64,000 bases of DNA from Mycolicibacterium porcinum (GTDB lineage: Bacteria > Actinomycetota > Actinomycetes > Mycobacteriales > Mycobacteriaceae), in the NCBI GenBank assembly GCA_001942045.1, contig MSTD01000002.1, positions 124,001 through 188,000 on the forward strand, written 5' to 3'. Position 1 is the first letter of the stretch, and the number at the start of each line of letters is the position of its first letter. A model generated the notes under the pieces. That model had not been told where the DNA came from, ran no database searches, and saw only the letters and a list, made by a program, of their open reading frames with translations. Positions 18,116-26,046 of the stretch are shown here, piece after piece. The translations under genes were made by a program, and so were the position numbers.

Positions 18116-18179
18116 CCGCGAGCAGACGCGTAGGTGCCCGAGTTGCAGAGATTTCGGGTACCTACGCGTCTGCTCGCGG
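18116..18179. terminator. Palindrome of the GCGAGCAGACGC family
   Basis: Arms 18116-18141 and 18154-18179 pair over 26 bases with one mismatch. The outer stem is again ccgcgagcagacgc, while the inner stem (gtaggtgcccga) differs completely from the copy at 8158 yet still pairs. It lies just downstream of the hydratase gene on the minus strand. Confidence 0.6.
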
Positions 18180-18192
18180 GAGGAAAGGAACC

Positions 18193-18651
18193 TCAGCCGA
18201 TGAAGCGCACGATCGACTCGGCGACCGCGGCGGGCTTTTCCGAACCCTCGATCTCGACGGTGACGGTCATGGTCGCCTGCACAGCACCGTCCAGCTGGGC
18301 GACGTCGGTGATCGCCGCACGCGCACGCACCTTGGCCCCGACCCGAACCGGGGTGATGAACCGAACCTTGTTGTAGCCGTAGTTGACCGCCAACTTGACG
18401 TTGTCGACACGGTATAGCTGATGGGTGAAATGCGGCAGCAGCGACAGCGTCAGCAGACCATGGGCGATGGTCCCACCGAACGGGCCGCCTGCCGCCTTCT
18501 CCGGATCGACGTGAATCCACTGATGGTCATCGGTGGCGTCGGCGAACAGATTCACCCGTTCCTGGGTGATCTCCATCCACTCGGTGGGACCCAGTTCGCT
18601 GCCCTTGGCCGCCACGAACTCGTCAAGACCATTGAAGACTTTCACGCTCAC
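18193..18651 (-). CDS. htdZ: MaoC-like (R)-specific enoyl-CoA hydratase, HtdZ/Rv0130 type
   Basis: The 152-residue single hot-dog domain protein matches the Rv0130 type: FNGLDEFVAAKGSELGPTEW at the start, then the hydratase motif DHQWIHVDPEKAAGGPFGGTIAHG with the catalytic Asp42 and His47 intact. It would add water to trans-2-enoyl-CoA (or ACP) to give the R-3-hydroxy product. Length and residue order fit the family throughout. The purU gene lies 16 bases upstream on the same strand, so they may be co-transcribed although their functions are unrelated. Confidence 0.87.
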   Translation of the reverse strand: MSVKVFNGLDEFVAAKGSELGPTEWMEITQERVNLFADATDDHQWIHVDPEKAAGGPFGGTIAHGLLTLSLLPHFTHQLYRVDNVKLAVNYGYNKVRFITPVRVGAKVRARAAITDVAQLDGAVQATMTVTVEIEGSEKPAAVAESIVRFIG

Positions 18652-18667
18652 TCCTCTCGCACCGTGG

Positions 18668-19558
18668 TCAGAAGACTACGGTCTGATTCCCGAACCGGAT
18701 TACGCGGTCCTCACAGTGCCACAGCACGGCACGGGACAACACCAACCGCTCCACGTCCGCACCCAACCGCACCAGGTCACCGACCGAGTGGCGGTGGTCC
18801 ACGCGAACCACGTCCTGCTCGATGATCGGACCCTCGTCGAGGTCGCCGGTCACGTAATGCGCTGTCGCGCCGACCAACTTGACCCCGCGTTCCTTGGCCC
18901 GGCGGTAGGGCGCCGCACCGATGAACGCCGGCAGGAACGAATGGTGAATGTTGATCAGTGGGCAGCCGACGGCGTCGAGGAACTCCGGGGTGAGGATCTG
19001 CATGTACCGGGCCAGCACCACCAGATCGACGTTGCCGCGCAACAACTCCAGGATCCGCTGCTCCGCCTCCGGCCGGTTCTCCCGGGTCGCGGGGACGTAG
19101 AGGAACGGCACACCGAACGCGCGCACCTGCTCGGCAAGGTCGGGATGGTTCGAGATGACCATGACCACCGACATGTCGAGTTCACCGCGCCGGTTGCGCC
19201 ACAACAGATCCAGCAGACAGTGGTCCTCGCGGGAGGCCATCAGAGCCACCCGTTTCGGCTTGGAGGCCTCCGTCAGGCGGAAGTCCATCTCGAACGGCTC
19301 GGCCACCCGCTGCCGGAAATCCCGCTCCAGTTCGTCGCGTACCGCAGCCAGTCCCGGCAGATGGAAGATCGTCCGCTGCATGAAGGTGCCGCCGGACTGC
19401 TCGGTGGAGTGCTGATCCAGCGACACGATGTTGGCGCCGGCGCCCGTGAGGAAGCCGCTGATCGCCGCGACCAGCCCGGGCCGGTCCGCGCAACGCAACA
19501 GCAGCCTGCCGACATCGTGGGCCGGCAGGGTGGTCGCTTTCGGATACTCCTGAGTCAT
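18668..19558 (-). CDS. purU: Formyltetrahydrofolate deformylase
   Basis: The 296-residue protein has an N-terminal ACT domain (LLLRCADRPGLVAAISGFLTGAGANIVSLDQHS) and a C-terminal formyltransferase domain with the catalytic set NIHHSFLPAF and TGDLDEGPII. It hydrolyses 10-formyl-THF to formate and THF and so balances one-carbon folate pools. An open frame extends to 19732, but the ATG at 19558 gives the standard start. The upstream 460 bases carry no convincing gene, so the promoter is likely there. Confidence 0.93.
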   Translation of the reverse strand: MTQEYPKATTLPAHDVGRLLLRCADRPGLVAAISGFLTGAGANIVSLDQHSTEQSGGTFMQRTIFHLPGLAAVRDELERDFRQRVAEPFEMDFRLTEASKPKRVALMASREDHCLLDLLWRNRRGELDMSVVMVISNHPDLAEQVRAFGVPFLYVPATRENRPEAEQRILELLRGNVDLVVLARYMQILTPEFLDAVGCPLINIHHSFLPAFIGAAPYRRAKERGVKLVGATAHYVTGDLDEGPIIEQDVVRVDHRHSVGDLVRLGADVERLVLSRAVLWHCEDRVIRFGNQTVVF

Positions 19559-20018
19559 CACCACAAGAATCTCATCCGGCCTTCGCGGCCGAGGCACTAC
19601 CCACCAATGAAACACCGGCGGGAAAGGGCCGTGCCGACGCGAAGTTGATCGCCATTCACCGGGTCCTGCTATCCGGGATGGACTGGCTGGGTACCGCCAC
19701 AGCAAAACCTCCGCCCCACCCCCGGACACCACCCATTCGACATCGACGTCAATTCAAGATTTTTGCCATGTGGGAGTGCAACCCAGATATACGGCATGAA
19801 TAGCGATTTCTGAATTTGCCAAAATTGCATGTACCGGTGAGTAAATCGGAGATGCAGACACCGAATTCACCACGCGACTGGACAAGATTTCTCCGCTCGC
19901 TGGAATTCCCATACGGAGCGGCGCGATACTCATCACACGTAATTCGCACGACCGTCCTACACACCAAAATCAGCCGTCCGAGTCGGAAGGCACGGCTGAC
20001 CGACGAAATGGATTCCAG
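19559..20018. other. Intergenic region, AT-richer than its surroundings
   Basis: This 460-base gap separates the divergent purU and acyltransferase-like genes. The right half (from about 19740) is noticeably AT-richer than the genome average. A 68-codon frame at 19816-20022 ends in an ATGA overlap with the next gene, but its third-position GC is low and it has no recognisable features. No clear riboswitch or operator was identified beyond the hairpin at 19971-19998. Confidence 0.5.
19971..19998 (+). other. Short hairpin just upstream of the acyltransferase-like gene
   Basis: Arms cagccgt (19971-19977) and acggctg (19992-19998) are perfect complements. The 14-base loop itself contains the inverted pair ccgagtcgg. 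It lies 20 bases before the ATG at 20019 and would sit in the leader of the moeY-dcpA transcript. A role in translation or attenuation is only a guess. Confidence 0.3.
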
Positions 20019-20771
20019 ATGACCGCTCCCCAACTCGATGCCACCGGCCGCCCCTGCGTGACATTGGACGAAAGCCCGAGCTGGTGGGACCCCGACAGCG
20101 AGTGCACGATCGTCATAGCCCGGCCGGCCGTGGAGCGTGAGCTGTGGAACGACTACGTCCGTGGGGCCTACTCCAACTACCGCAAACACGGAGTGGAGCG
20201 CGCCCTGGACGCGAAAACACTACGGACAGGCGAGGATACCGCGCTGTTCTGCGTCGGGATCAACGGTGCCGGCGACGTGGTCGGCGGCCTGCGGGCCAAG
20301 GGTCCGCACCGAAACGTCGAGGACAGCCACGCGGTCATCGAATGGGGCGGGCAACCCGCACTCGGCTCGGTGAGAAAGATGATCGCCGACCGTTTACCGT
20401 TCGGAGTGGTCGAGATGAAGACCGCCTGGGTATGCGACGACCCGGAACAGAGCCGCGCACTCACCGATACGCTGGCGCGTATGCCGCTGCATGCCATGAC
20501 ACTCTTGGACATTCAATTTGCCATGGCCACGGCGGCGGCCTATGTCCTCAAACGCTGGTTGTCATCGGGTGGCGTTCTCGCGGCCAGAATTCCGGCGACA
20601 CCGTATCCGGACGAGCGATACCAGACGAAGATGATGTGGTGGGACAGCAGCACATTCGCCCACCACGCCGATCCGGGACAACTGTCGCGCTACTTCGCCG
20701 AAGCCCAGCGAATCGGTACACACGCCGCCGCCGGCTTCGACGGCCACACCAGGACCGCGGCAGGACGATGA
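20019..20771 (+). CDS. Acyltransferase-like protein (GNAT-fold suspected), partner of MoeY
   Basis: I do not recognise a named family with certainty. The 250-residue protein has the feel of an N-acyl amino acid synthase-type GNAT: an N-terminal ELWNDYVRGAYSNYRKHGVERALD, a core strand VVGGLRAKGP near residue 88, and a late TPYPDERYQTKMMWWD. No signal peptide or membrane segment is seen. The stop overlaps the moeY start (GATGA), so it is translated with the E1-like protein. The acyltransferase call is inferred from pattern and context; other transferase functions are possible. Confidence 0.5.
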   Translation: MTAPQLDATGRPCVTLDESPSWWDPDSECTIVIARPAVERELWNDYVRGAYSNYRKHGVERALDAKTLRTGEDTALFCVGINGAGDVVGGLRAKGPHRNVEDSHAVIEWGGQPALGSVRKMIADRLPFGVVEMKTAWVCDDPEQSRALTDTLARMPLHAMTLLDIQFAMATAAAYVLKRWLSSGGVLAARIPATPYPDERYQTKMMWWDSSTFAHHADPGQLSRYFAEAQRIGTHAAAGFDGHTRTAAGR

Positions 20772-22936
20772 CCGAAGAAAACCCGGACGCAAGGATTGAG
20801 AAGTCCAAATTGACCGACCTCGACGACTCCGATCACTACCGCGCGATCTTCATCGACGATCAATTCACCCTCGACCAACTCCGCGCGGACCCGCGTATCA
20901 CGGTCATCGATGAATGCGGCGAGCAACAGTCCGCACTCCGCACCGTCGTGCCTGCGGTCGGCCGGGAAATGCTCGACGAGCCGACCCGGTGGGCTTACTA
21001 CCCGTGGCGTCGGAGCCTGGTCCATATTCTGGGGCCGGCCGCCTTCAACCGGCTACGGCTGGATCGCAACCGCAACCTCGTCACTGCGGACGAACAGCGA
21101 CGACTGTTGCAACTGAAGATCGGCGTCATCGGGCTCAGCGTCGGCCATGCCATCGCCCACAACCTGGCCACCGAGGGACTGTGCGGCGAGATCCACCTGA
21201 CCGACTTCGACGAGCTCGAGTTGGCGAACCTCAACCGAGTTCCGGGCACCGTGTTCGACCTGGGGTTGAACAAGGCAGTAGTGGCTGCCCGCCGGATCGC
21301 CGAGATCGACCCGTACCTCAGGGTTCACATCGACCGCAACGGGGCGGCCGCCGAATCCATCGACGCCTTCCTGCGCGGGCTCGACGTCGTCGTCGAGGAA
21401 TGCGACTCGCTCGACGCGAAAGTCCTTGTCCGGGAAGCGGCCCGCTCCCACGGGTTGCCGGTGTTGATGACCACGGGCGACCGCGGACTGCTCGATGTCG
21501 AGCGCTTCGACCTGGAACCCGCCCGGCCGGTCCTGCACGGCCTGCTCGGCGACATCGCGGCACGAGACCTGGCCGGCCTCACGAGCAAGGACAAGGTGCC
21601 GTACGTCCTGCGCCTTCTCGACGCGCCCCAACTCTCACCCCGCATGGCGGCGTCGCTGGTCGAGGTCGGAAAGACGTTGAGCACGTGGCCCCAACTCGCC
21701 TCCGAGGTCGTCCTCGGCGCCACCGTCGTGGCCAACGCGGTGCGGCGCATCGGTCTGGGTGAGCCGATGCCCTCCGGGCGGGTTCGTGTCGATGTCGCCG
21801 ACGCACTGGACCGCATCGGCGATCCTCTCGGCAGCGCGCCGGCCCGGGCACCCGCGTCCCGCCCCGCTGACACGGCCGCCGAACCGACCGGGATCGCCGA
21901 CATCCTGACCGACGCAGCGACGCGCGCACCCTCGGGCGGCAATGTCCAGCCGTGGCATATCGAGGCGAGCGAGGATCGGATCAATCTCCGGTTGGCGACG
22001 AAGTACACCACAGCGATGGACGTCGGCTATCGCGGCAGTGCGGTGGCGCTCGGCGCGGCCGCGTTCAACGCAAGGGTGGCCGCGGCCGCCCACGGACTGA
22101 CCGGACAGGTGCAGTGGTCCCGCGGCGACGAAGGCACACCTCTGTTCGGGATCGCGGAGTTCTCGGTCGGCAGCGCACCGGAGTTGGCCGACCTCTACGA
22201 GCCGATGCTGGCGCGGGAGACCAACCGGCTACGGGGCACGGGGGCGCCGATCGCCGCCGATGTGCTCGACGGTCTGCGGGCAGCCGCCCGCGGCGAGGGC
22301 GCCGAACTGACGATCCTCGATGACCGGGCCGATATCGAAACCGCCGCACGCCTGCTCGCCGCGGCGGACCGGATCCGCTATCTGACCCCGACTCTGCACC
22401 GCGAGATGATGTCGGAGCTTCGGTGGCCCGGCGACCCGGACCCCGATACCGGTATCGACGTGACGACGCTCGGGTTGGACCCGACGGACCTGGTGATACT
22501 CGACATTCTGCGCCGGCCCGAAGTGATGGCGAACTTGGCCGACTGGGACGTCGGCACCGCACTCGGCGACGACACCTACGAGCGGGTGACATCGAGTTCG
22601 GCGCTGGCGGTCGTCTCGATCCGGGGCCGCCGATTGACCGACTACGCCGTGGCCGGATCTGCGGTCGAGGCCGTCTGGGTCGACGCCCAGCGACGCGGCC
22701 TGGCCGTTCAGCCCGTGTCGCCGGTGTTCCTCTATGCCCACGATGATCGGGACCGCCAGGAACTGTCCCCTGCTCACGCCGATGCGCTACGCGACCTGCA
22801 GTACGATTTTCGCAGGTTGACCACCACCGAGCGCGACGAATCACAAGCGCTGGTGCTCAGGTTGTCCTATGCGCCGCGCCCGACCGTACGCAGCCGGCGC
22901 CGGGCCCACACGGGTTCGACGCTGCAGTACGGCTGA
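20768..22936 (+). CDS. moeY: MoeY: ThiF/E1-like adenylating domain fused to a nitroreductase domain
   Basis: The 722-residue protein matches the layout of M. tuberculosis MoeY (Rv1355c). The ThiF/E1 domain has a Rossmann segment KIGVIGLSVGHAIA (117-130), DFDELELANLNR (146-157), Lys169 and EECDSLDAK (210-218), the set that binds ATP and Mg. No CxxC zinc pairs are seen. A Pro/Ala linker (about 355-372) leads to a nitroreductase-type flavin domain beginning near 375 with RAPSGGNVQPWHI. Despite the name, a role in molybdopterin synthesis is unproven. It overlaps the acyltransferase-like gene and is followed after 6 bases by the c-di-GMP enzyme. Confidence 0.85.
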   Translation: MTEENPDARIEKSKLTDLDDSDHYRAIFIDDQFTLDQLRADPRITVIDECGEQQSALRTVVPAVGREMLDEPTRWAYYPWRRSLVHILGPAAFNRLRLDRNRNLVTADEQRRLLQLKIGVIGLSVGHAIAHNLATEGLCGEIHLTDFDELELANLNRVPGTVFDLGLNKAVVAARRIAEIDPYLRVHIDRNGAAAESIDAFLRGLDVVVEECDSLDAKVLVREAARSHGLPVLMTTGDRGLLDVERFDLEPARPVLHGLLGDIAARDLAGLTSKDKVPYVLRLLDAPQLSPRMAASLVEVGKTLSTWPQLASEVVLGATVVANAVRRIGLGEPMPSGRVRVDVADALDRIGDPLGSAPARAPASRPADTAAEPTGIADILTDAATRAPSGGNVQPWHIEASEDRINLRLATKYTTAMDVGYRGSAVALGAAAFNARVAAAAHGLTGQVQWSRGDEGTPLFGIAEFSVGSAPELADLYEPMLARETNRLRGTGAPIAADVLDGLRAAARGEGAELTILDDRADIETAARLLAAADRIRYLTPTLHREMMSELRWPGDPDPDTGIDVTTLGLDPTDLVILDILRRPEVMANLADWDVGTALGDDTYERVTSSSALAVVSIRGRRLTDYAVAGSAVEAVWVDAQRRGLAVQPVSPVFLYAHDDRDRQELSPAHADALRDLQYDFRRLTTTERDESQALVLRLSYAPRPTVRSRRRAHTGSTLQYG

Positions 22937-22942
22937 GTCAAC

Positions 22943-24817
22943 GTGCTGAGGTATACGCGGAGGTATCTGGTGCCAGGCAGCCTCGAACTTCTCGTCACAT
23001 CCGTTGCCACGCAACTGATGGCGGTGGACGCCGCGACCTCGGTCACGGTGAGCCAGCAGGTGCTGGCCGAATTGGTCTCGTTCTTCGACGTGGACGTGAG
23101 CTTCCTGCGGCACAACGATCATGAGGCCCACGCGACCCGGTTGGTGGCCGAGTGGCCACCGCGCCCGCCGGACGCCCAGACCGACCCGATCGCGGTCATC
23201 CACTTCGCCGATGCCGACCCGGTGTTCGCGATGGCCGAGCACCTCAAGGAGCCGGCGGTGTTCCGTCCGGAACCGGCCACCGACGACTACCAGCGCACGA
23301 TCGAGGCGGGACGGCACATCGCGAGCACATCGATGGCCTGTGTGCCGCTCCTGTCCGGCGACATCACCACCGGTGTGCTGGGATTCGTCAAGTTCGGCGA
23401 TCGCGAGTGGCTGCCCGCAGAACTCAATGCACTCAAGGCGATTGCCTCATTGTTCGCCCAGGTGCAGGCCCGCATCGAAGCAGAGGACCGGCTGCGGTAC
23501 CTCGCCGATCACGATCACCTCACCGGCCTACACAACCGCAGGGCACTCATGGCCCACCTGGAGGCGCGGCTGGCTCCCGGCCAGCCCGGCCCGGTTGTGG
23601 TGATGTTCTTCGACCTCGATCGGCTCAAGGCGATCAACGACTACCTGGGGCATACCGCCGGTGACGCCTTCATCAGCATCCTGGCCGAGCGGCTGCAACG
23701 CGGGGACGACTCCCCCAAGCTCATCGCACGACTCGGCGGCGACGAGTTCGTGGTGGTGCCCGCGGCGTCGATGACGGCCGAGGCGGCCACCGCGTTGGCC
23801 TACCGACTCCAGTCGGTACTGCGCGAACGGGTGACCATCGACGGCGAGATGCTCACCCGTACCGTCAGTATCGGTCTCGCCCAAGGCATTCCGGGCCGCG
23901 ACTCCACCTCGGATCTGCTCAACCGGGCCGATCACGCGGTGCTCACCGCAAAGAACTCCGGAGGCAACCGGATCGCAGTGTTCTCCGATGCGATGGCAAT
24001 GGAGATCGACTTCCGCAACGACATCGAGCTGCACTTGCAGAGCGTGATCGAGAGCGGCGCACTGGTGCTGCACTACCTGCCCGAGATCGACATGAGAACC
24101 GGCGAAGTGCTGGCCGCGGAGGCGCTGGTGCGCTGGCAGCACCCGACGCGAGGCCTGCTGTCCCCCGATTCGTTCATCGGGGTGGCCGAATCCATTAACC
24201 TGGCAGGCGAGCTGGGCCGCTGGGTGCTGCGAACCGCGTGCGCCGAGTTCGCCCGGTGGCGGTCCAACGGCGTCGGTCGCAACATCGTCCTGCGGATCAA
24301 CGTCTCGCCGGTACAACTGGTGACGGACGGATTCGTCGGCTCGGTGGCCGGCATCATGAAGGAATTCCGCCTGCCCCGGGGCTCGGTGTGCCTGGAGATC
24401 ACCGAGAGCATCGTCGTGCAGGACATCGAAACCACCCGCTCGACGCTGACCGGGCTGCACAAGGTGGGCGTACAAGTGGCCATCGACGACTTCGGCACCG
24501 GCTACAGCGCGCTGTCACTGCTGAAGTCACTCCCGGTGGACACCCTCAAGATCGACCGCAGCTTCGTCGCCGGGCTCGGGTCAGACCCGGGCGACCTGCC
24601 AATCGTGCGCGCGGTGATCGCCCTGGCCGGAGCCTTCGGCCTGCAGCTCGTCGCCGAAGGGGTGGAGACGGAACGGGCTGCGCTGACGCTGTTGCGGCAC
24701 GGCTGCTACCGCGCCCAGGGCTTCTTGCTGTCCAAGCCGATCCTCGGACACGAGATGGCCGCGCTACTGGCCAAAGGCCGGGTACCCGTGCATTTCTCAG
24801 CCGCGCCGCGCACGTGA
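22943..24817 (+). CDS. dcpA: Bifunctional diguanylate cyclase/phosphodiesterase (GAF-GGDEF-EAL), DcpA-like
   Basis: The 624-residue protein has a GAF-like sensor (about 25-175), a GGDEF domain with GGDEF intact at 265-269, and an EAL domain. The EAL residues for catalysis and metal binding all look present: EAL 393-395, Asn453, Glu485/488, DDFGTG 515-520, Lys536 and Glu572. It can thus be expected both to make and to break c-di-GMP, as known for M. smegmatis DcpA and Rv1354c. The RGDD at 253-256 is too far from GGDEF to be a standard inhibitory site. The GTG start is 6 bases after moeY. The 3' end overlaps a convergent gene by 21 bases. Confidence 0.9.
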   Translation: MLRYTRRYLVPGSLELLVTSVATQLMAVDAATSVTVSQQVLAELVSFFDVDVSFLRHNDHEAHATRLVAEWPPRPPDAQTDPIAVIHFADADPVFAMAEHLKEPAVFRPEPATDDYQRTIEAGRHIASTSMACVPLLSGDITTGVLGFVKFGDREWLPAELNALKAIASLFAQVQARIEAEDRLRYLADHDHLTGLHNRRALMAHLEARLAPGQPGPVVVMFFDLDRLKAINDYLGHTAGDAFISILAERLQRGDDSPKLIARLGGDEFVVVPAASMTAEAATALAYRLQSVLRERVTIDGEMLTRTVSIGLAQGIPGRDSTSDLLNRADHAVLTAKNSGGNRIAVFSDAMAMEIDFRNDIELHLQSVIESGALVLHYLPEIDMRTGEVLAAEALVRWQHPTRGLLSPDSFIGVAESINLAGELGRWVLRTACAEFARWRSNGVGRNIVLRINVSPVQLVTDGFVGSVAGIMKEFRLPRGSVCLEITESIVVQDIETTRSTLTGLHKVGVQVAIDDFGTGYSALSLLKSLPVDTLKIDRSFVAGLGSDPGDLPIVRAVIALAGAFGLQLVAEGVETERAALTLLRHGCYRAQGFLLSKPILGHEMAALLAKGRVPVHFSAAPRT

Positions 24818-25675
24818 TCGATACGACTCACGCGGCGAGTCGTGCACTCCCCCGGATCGGCAGTAGTCCGACCGTCCGGGGTCCGGCTGATGGTCGAGCA
24901 ACTCGAGGCGGCCGAACCTGCTGGCGCTGTAGCCGACGAGGCCGACCTGCAGGGGCTTACCGGGCTCGATGAGCTGACCGTCCGCCGTGGCCGGGGCAGC
25001 TCCGCGGGGTTCGGTCGACAGCGCGACACCGTGGCGGGCCCGTAGGGCCAGCGGGCCATCGGCGGTGTCAATCACCACCCCGAGAACCTCGCCCTCCTCG
25101 AACACGATGCGCTGCAGCGTGCCGTTGTCCAGCGTGCGGAGCTGCTTGTCGAGTGCCTGCGCCGACAGCCAGTCGCCGAGCGCCGTGACGGCGCCGGCCC
25201 CGCTCTCGACGTGCAGCGTCCCGAGCACCTTGACCTGGATCTCCTCGCCGGCGCGGGTCTTCATCGAGGTCGTGCCCCGATCTGCCAGCCGGGTGTAGAG
25301 CACGCCGTAGGGCGAAGTCAGGCAGTGCTGCGCCCAGTCCTGCAGCCGGGAGCCGTAGAACGGCGCGATCCGGCCGCGTCCCGAAACCGGGATCCAATCG
25401 CTCACCGGCCGAACCGTCAGAACACTGTCGTCGTGGGCATCGTCGACCGGCGGCAGATCCGCCGATAACGCGTCGAGATAGTCGCGGGTCTCGGGATCGT
25501 CGATGCCCGCGCCCAACCAGGGTGTCTCGACCCCGGACGTCACCGATCGGGCGCGGCCCGCAGTCCCCGGGGTGACCAGGCATACGTCGAGCCCGGCGTC
25601 CGCCGCCGCAAGGGCCGCGGCCAACGCTCCGAAGCCGGAGCCACAGCAAACGACGTCGACTTCGTCATCCCACAT
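24797..25675 (-). CDS. Short FAD-binding protein (succinate dehydrogenase/ketosteroid dehydrogenase-like N-terminal domain)
   Basis: The 292-residue protein begins VDVVCCGSGFGALAAALAAADAGLDVCLV, a clean FAD Rossmann motif, and later has TALGDWLSAQALDKQLRTLDNGTLQRIVFEEGEVLGVVI, which resembles the cofactor-binding return segment of FAD-dependent ketosteroid dehydrogenases and fumarate reductases. It is much shorter than those enzymes (usually 450-560 residues) and no active-site region can be assigned, so it may be a reduced or non-catalytic relative. The C-terminal 50 residues are low in conservation signals. Its last 21 bases overlap the end of the c-di-GMP gene. Confidence 0.65.
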   Translation of the reverse strand: MWDDEVDVVCCGSGFGALAAALAAADAGLDVCLVTPGTAGRARSVTSGVETPWLGAGIDDPETRDYLDALSADLPPVDDAHDDSVLTVRPVSDWIPVSGRGRIAPFYGSRLQDWAQHCLTSPYGVLYTRLADRGTTSMKTRAGEEIQVKVLGTLHVESGAGAVTALGDWLSAQALDKQLRTLDNGTLQRIVFEEGEVLGVVIDTADGPLALRARHGVALSTEPRGAAPATADGQLIEPGKPLQVGLVGYSASRFGRLELLDHQPDPGRSDYCRSGGVHDSPRESYRSRARRG

Positions 25676-25921
25676 CGTCTAGCGACACTCCGACCGAACC
25701 GCGCGGAACCCGATCAAGATCGAATCATATTGGGAGGCACTAGAAGTTGAGGTCGTCATGGCCCGCACCGGGATTCGAGGGGGATTGCCGGTGCAGGCCA
25801 TGACAACGCTTTCAGGATAGCCCTTGGCTACTGCCGACCGCCAAATGGTGGCGCGCGCCACAGTGCCCGCGGCCGTGGCGTGCGCCACCGCCGGGCGGGT
25901 AACCCGCGACGAACCAAGAGT

Positions 25922-25954
25922 TATCACGCTAAGCACGATACATACCTTTAGAAT
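25922..25954. promoter_or_regulatory. 19-base dyad and -10-like hexamer upstream of tandem TetR genes
   Basis: The sequence tatcacgctaagcacgata (25922-25940) is a dyad of form TATC-nn-GCT-A-AGC-nn-GATA. A TAGAAT hexamer follows at 25949-25954, a good mycobacterial -10. The dyad overlaps the expected -35 region, so a bound repressor would block this promoter. The rest of 25676-26046 shows no convincing gene; a 94-codon minus-strand frame there was rejected. Confidence 0.5.
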
Positions 25955-26046
25955 GTTATGCACGCACGGTGAAGACTTTGAGTCTGCTGGTGACGACGGC
26001 GGAACCAGAACGGCCGCCGGCGGATCAGAGTCAGGAAGGCCCCGAG

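Noticed and set aside
22934..23212. A canonical RxxD inhibitory site in the GGDEF domain
   Set aside because: An RGDD sequence is present at residues 253-256 of the protein but stands 8 residues before GGDEF instead of the standard 5, so allosteric product inhibition cannot be claimed.
25679..25963. A 94-codon minus-strand frame with a hydrophobic N-terminus between the flavoprotein and TetR genes
   Set aside because: It lies over the dyad and -10 promoter element. There is no clear ribosome site and the product after the first 15 residues has no family look.
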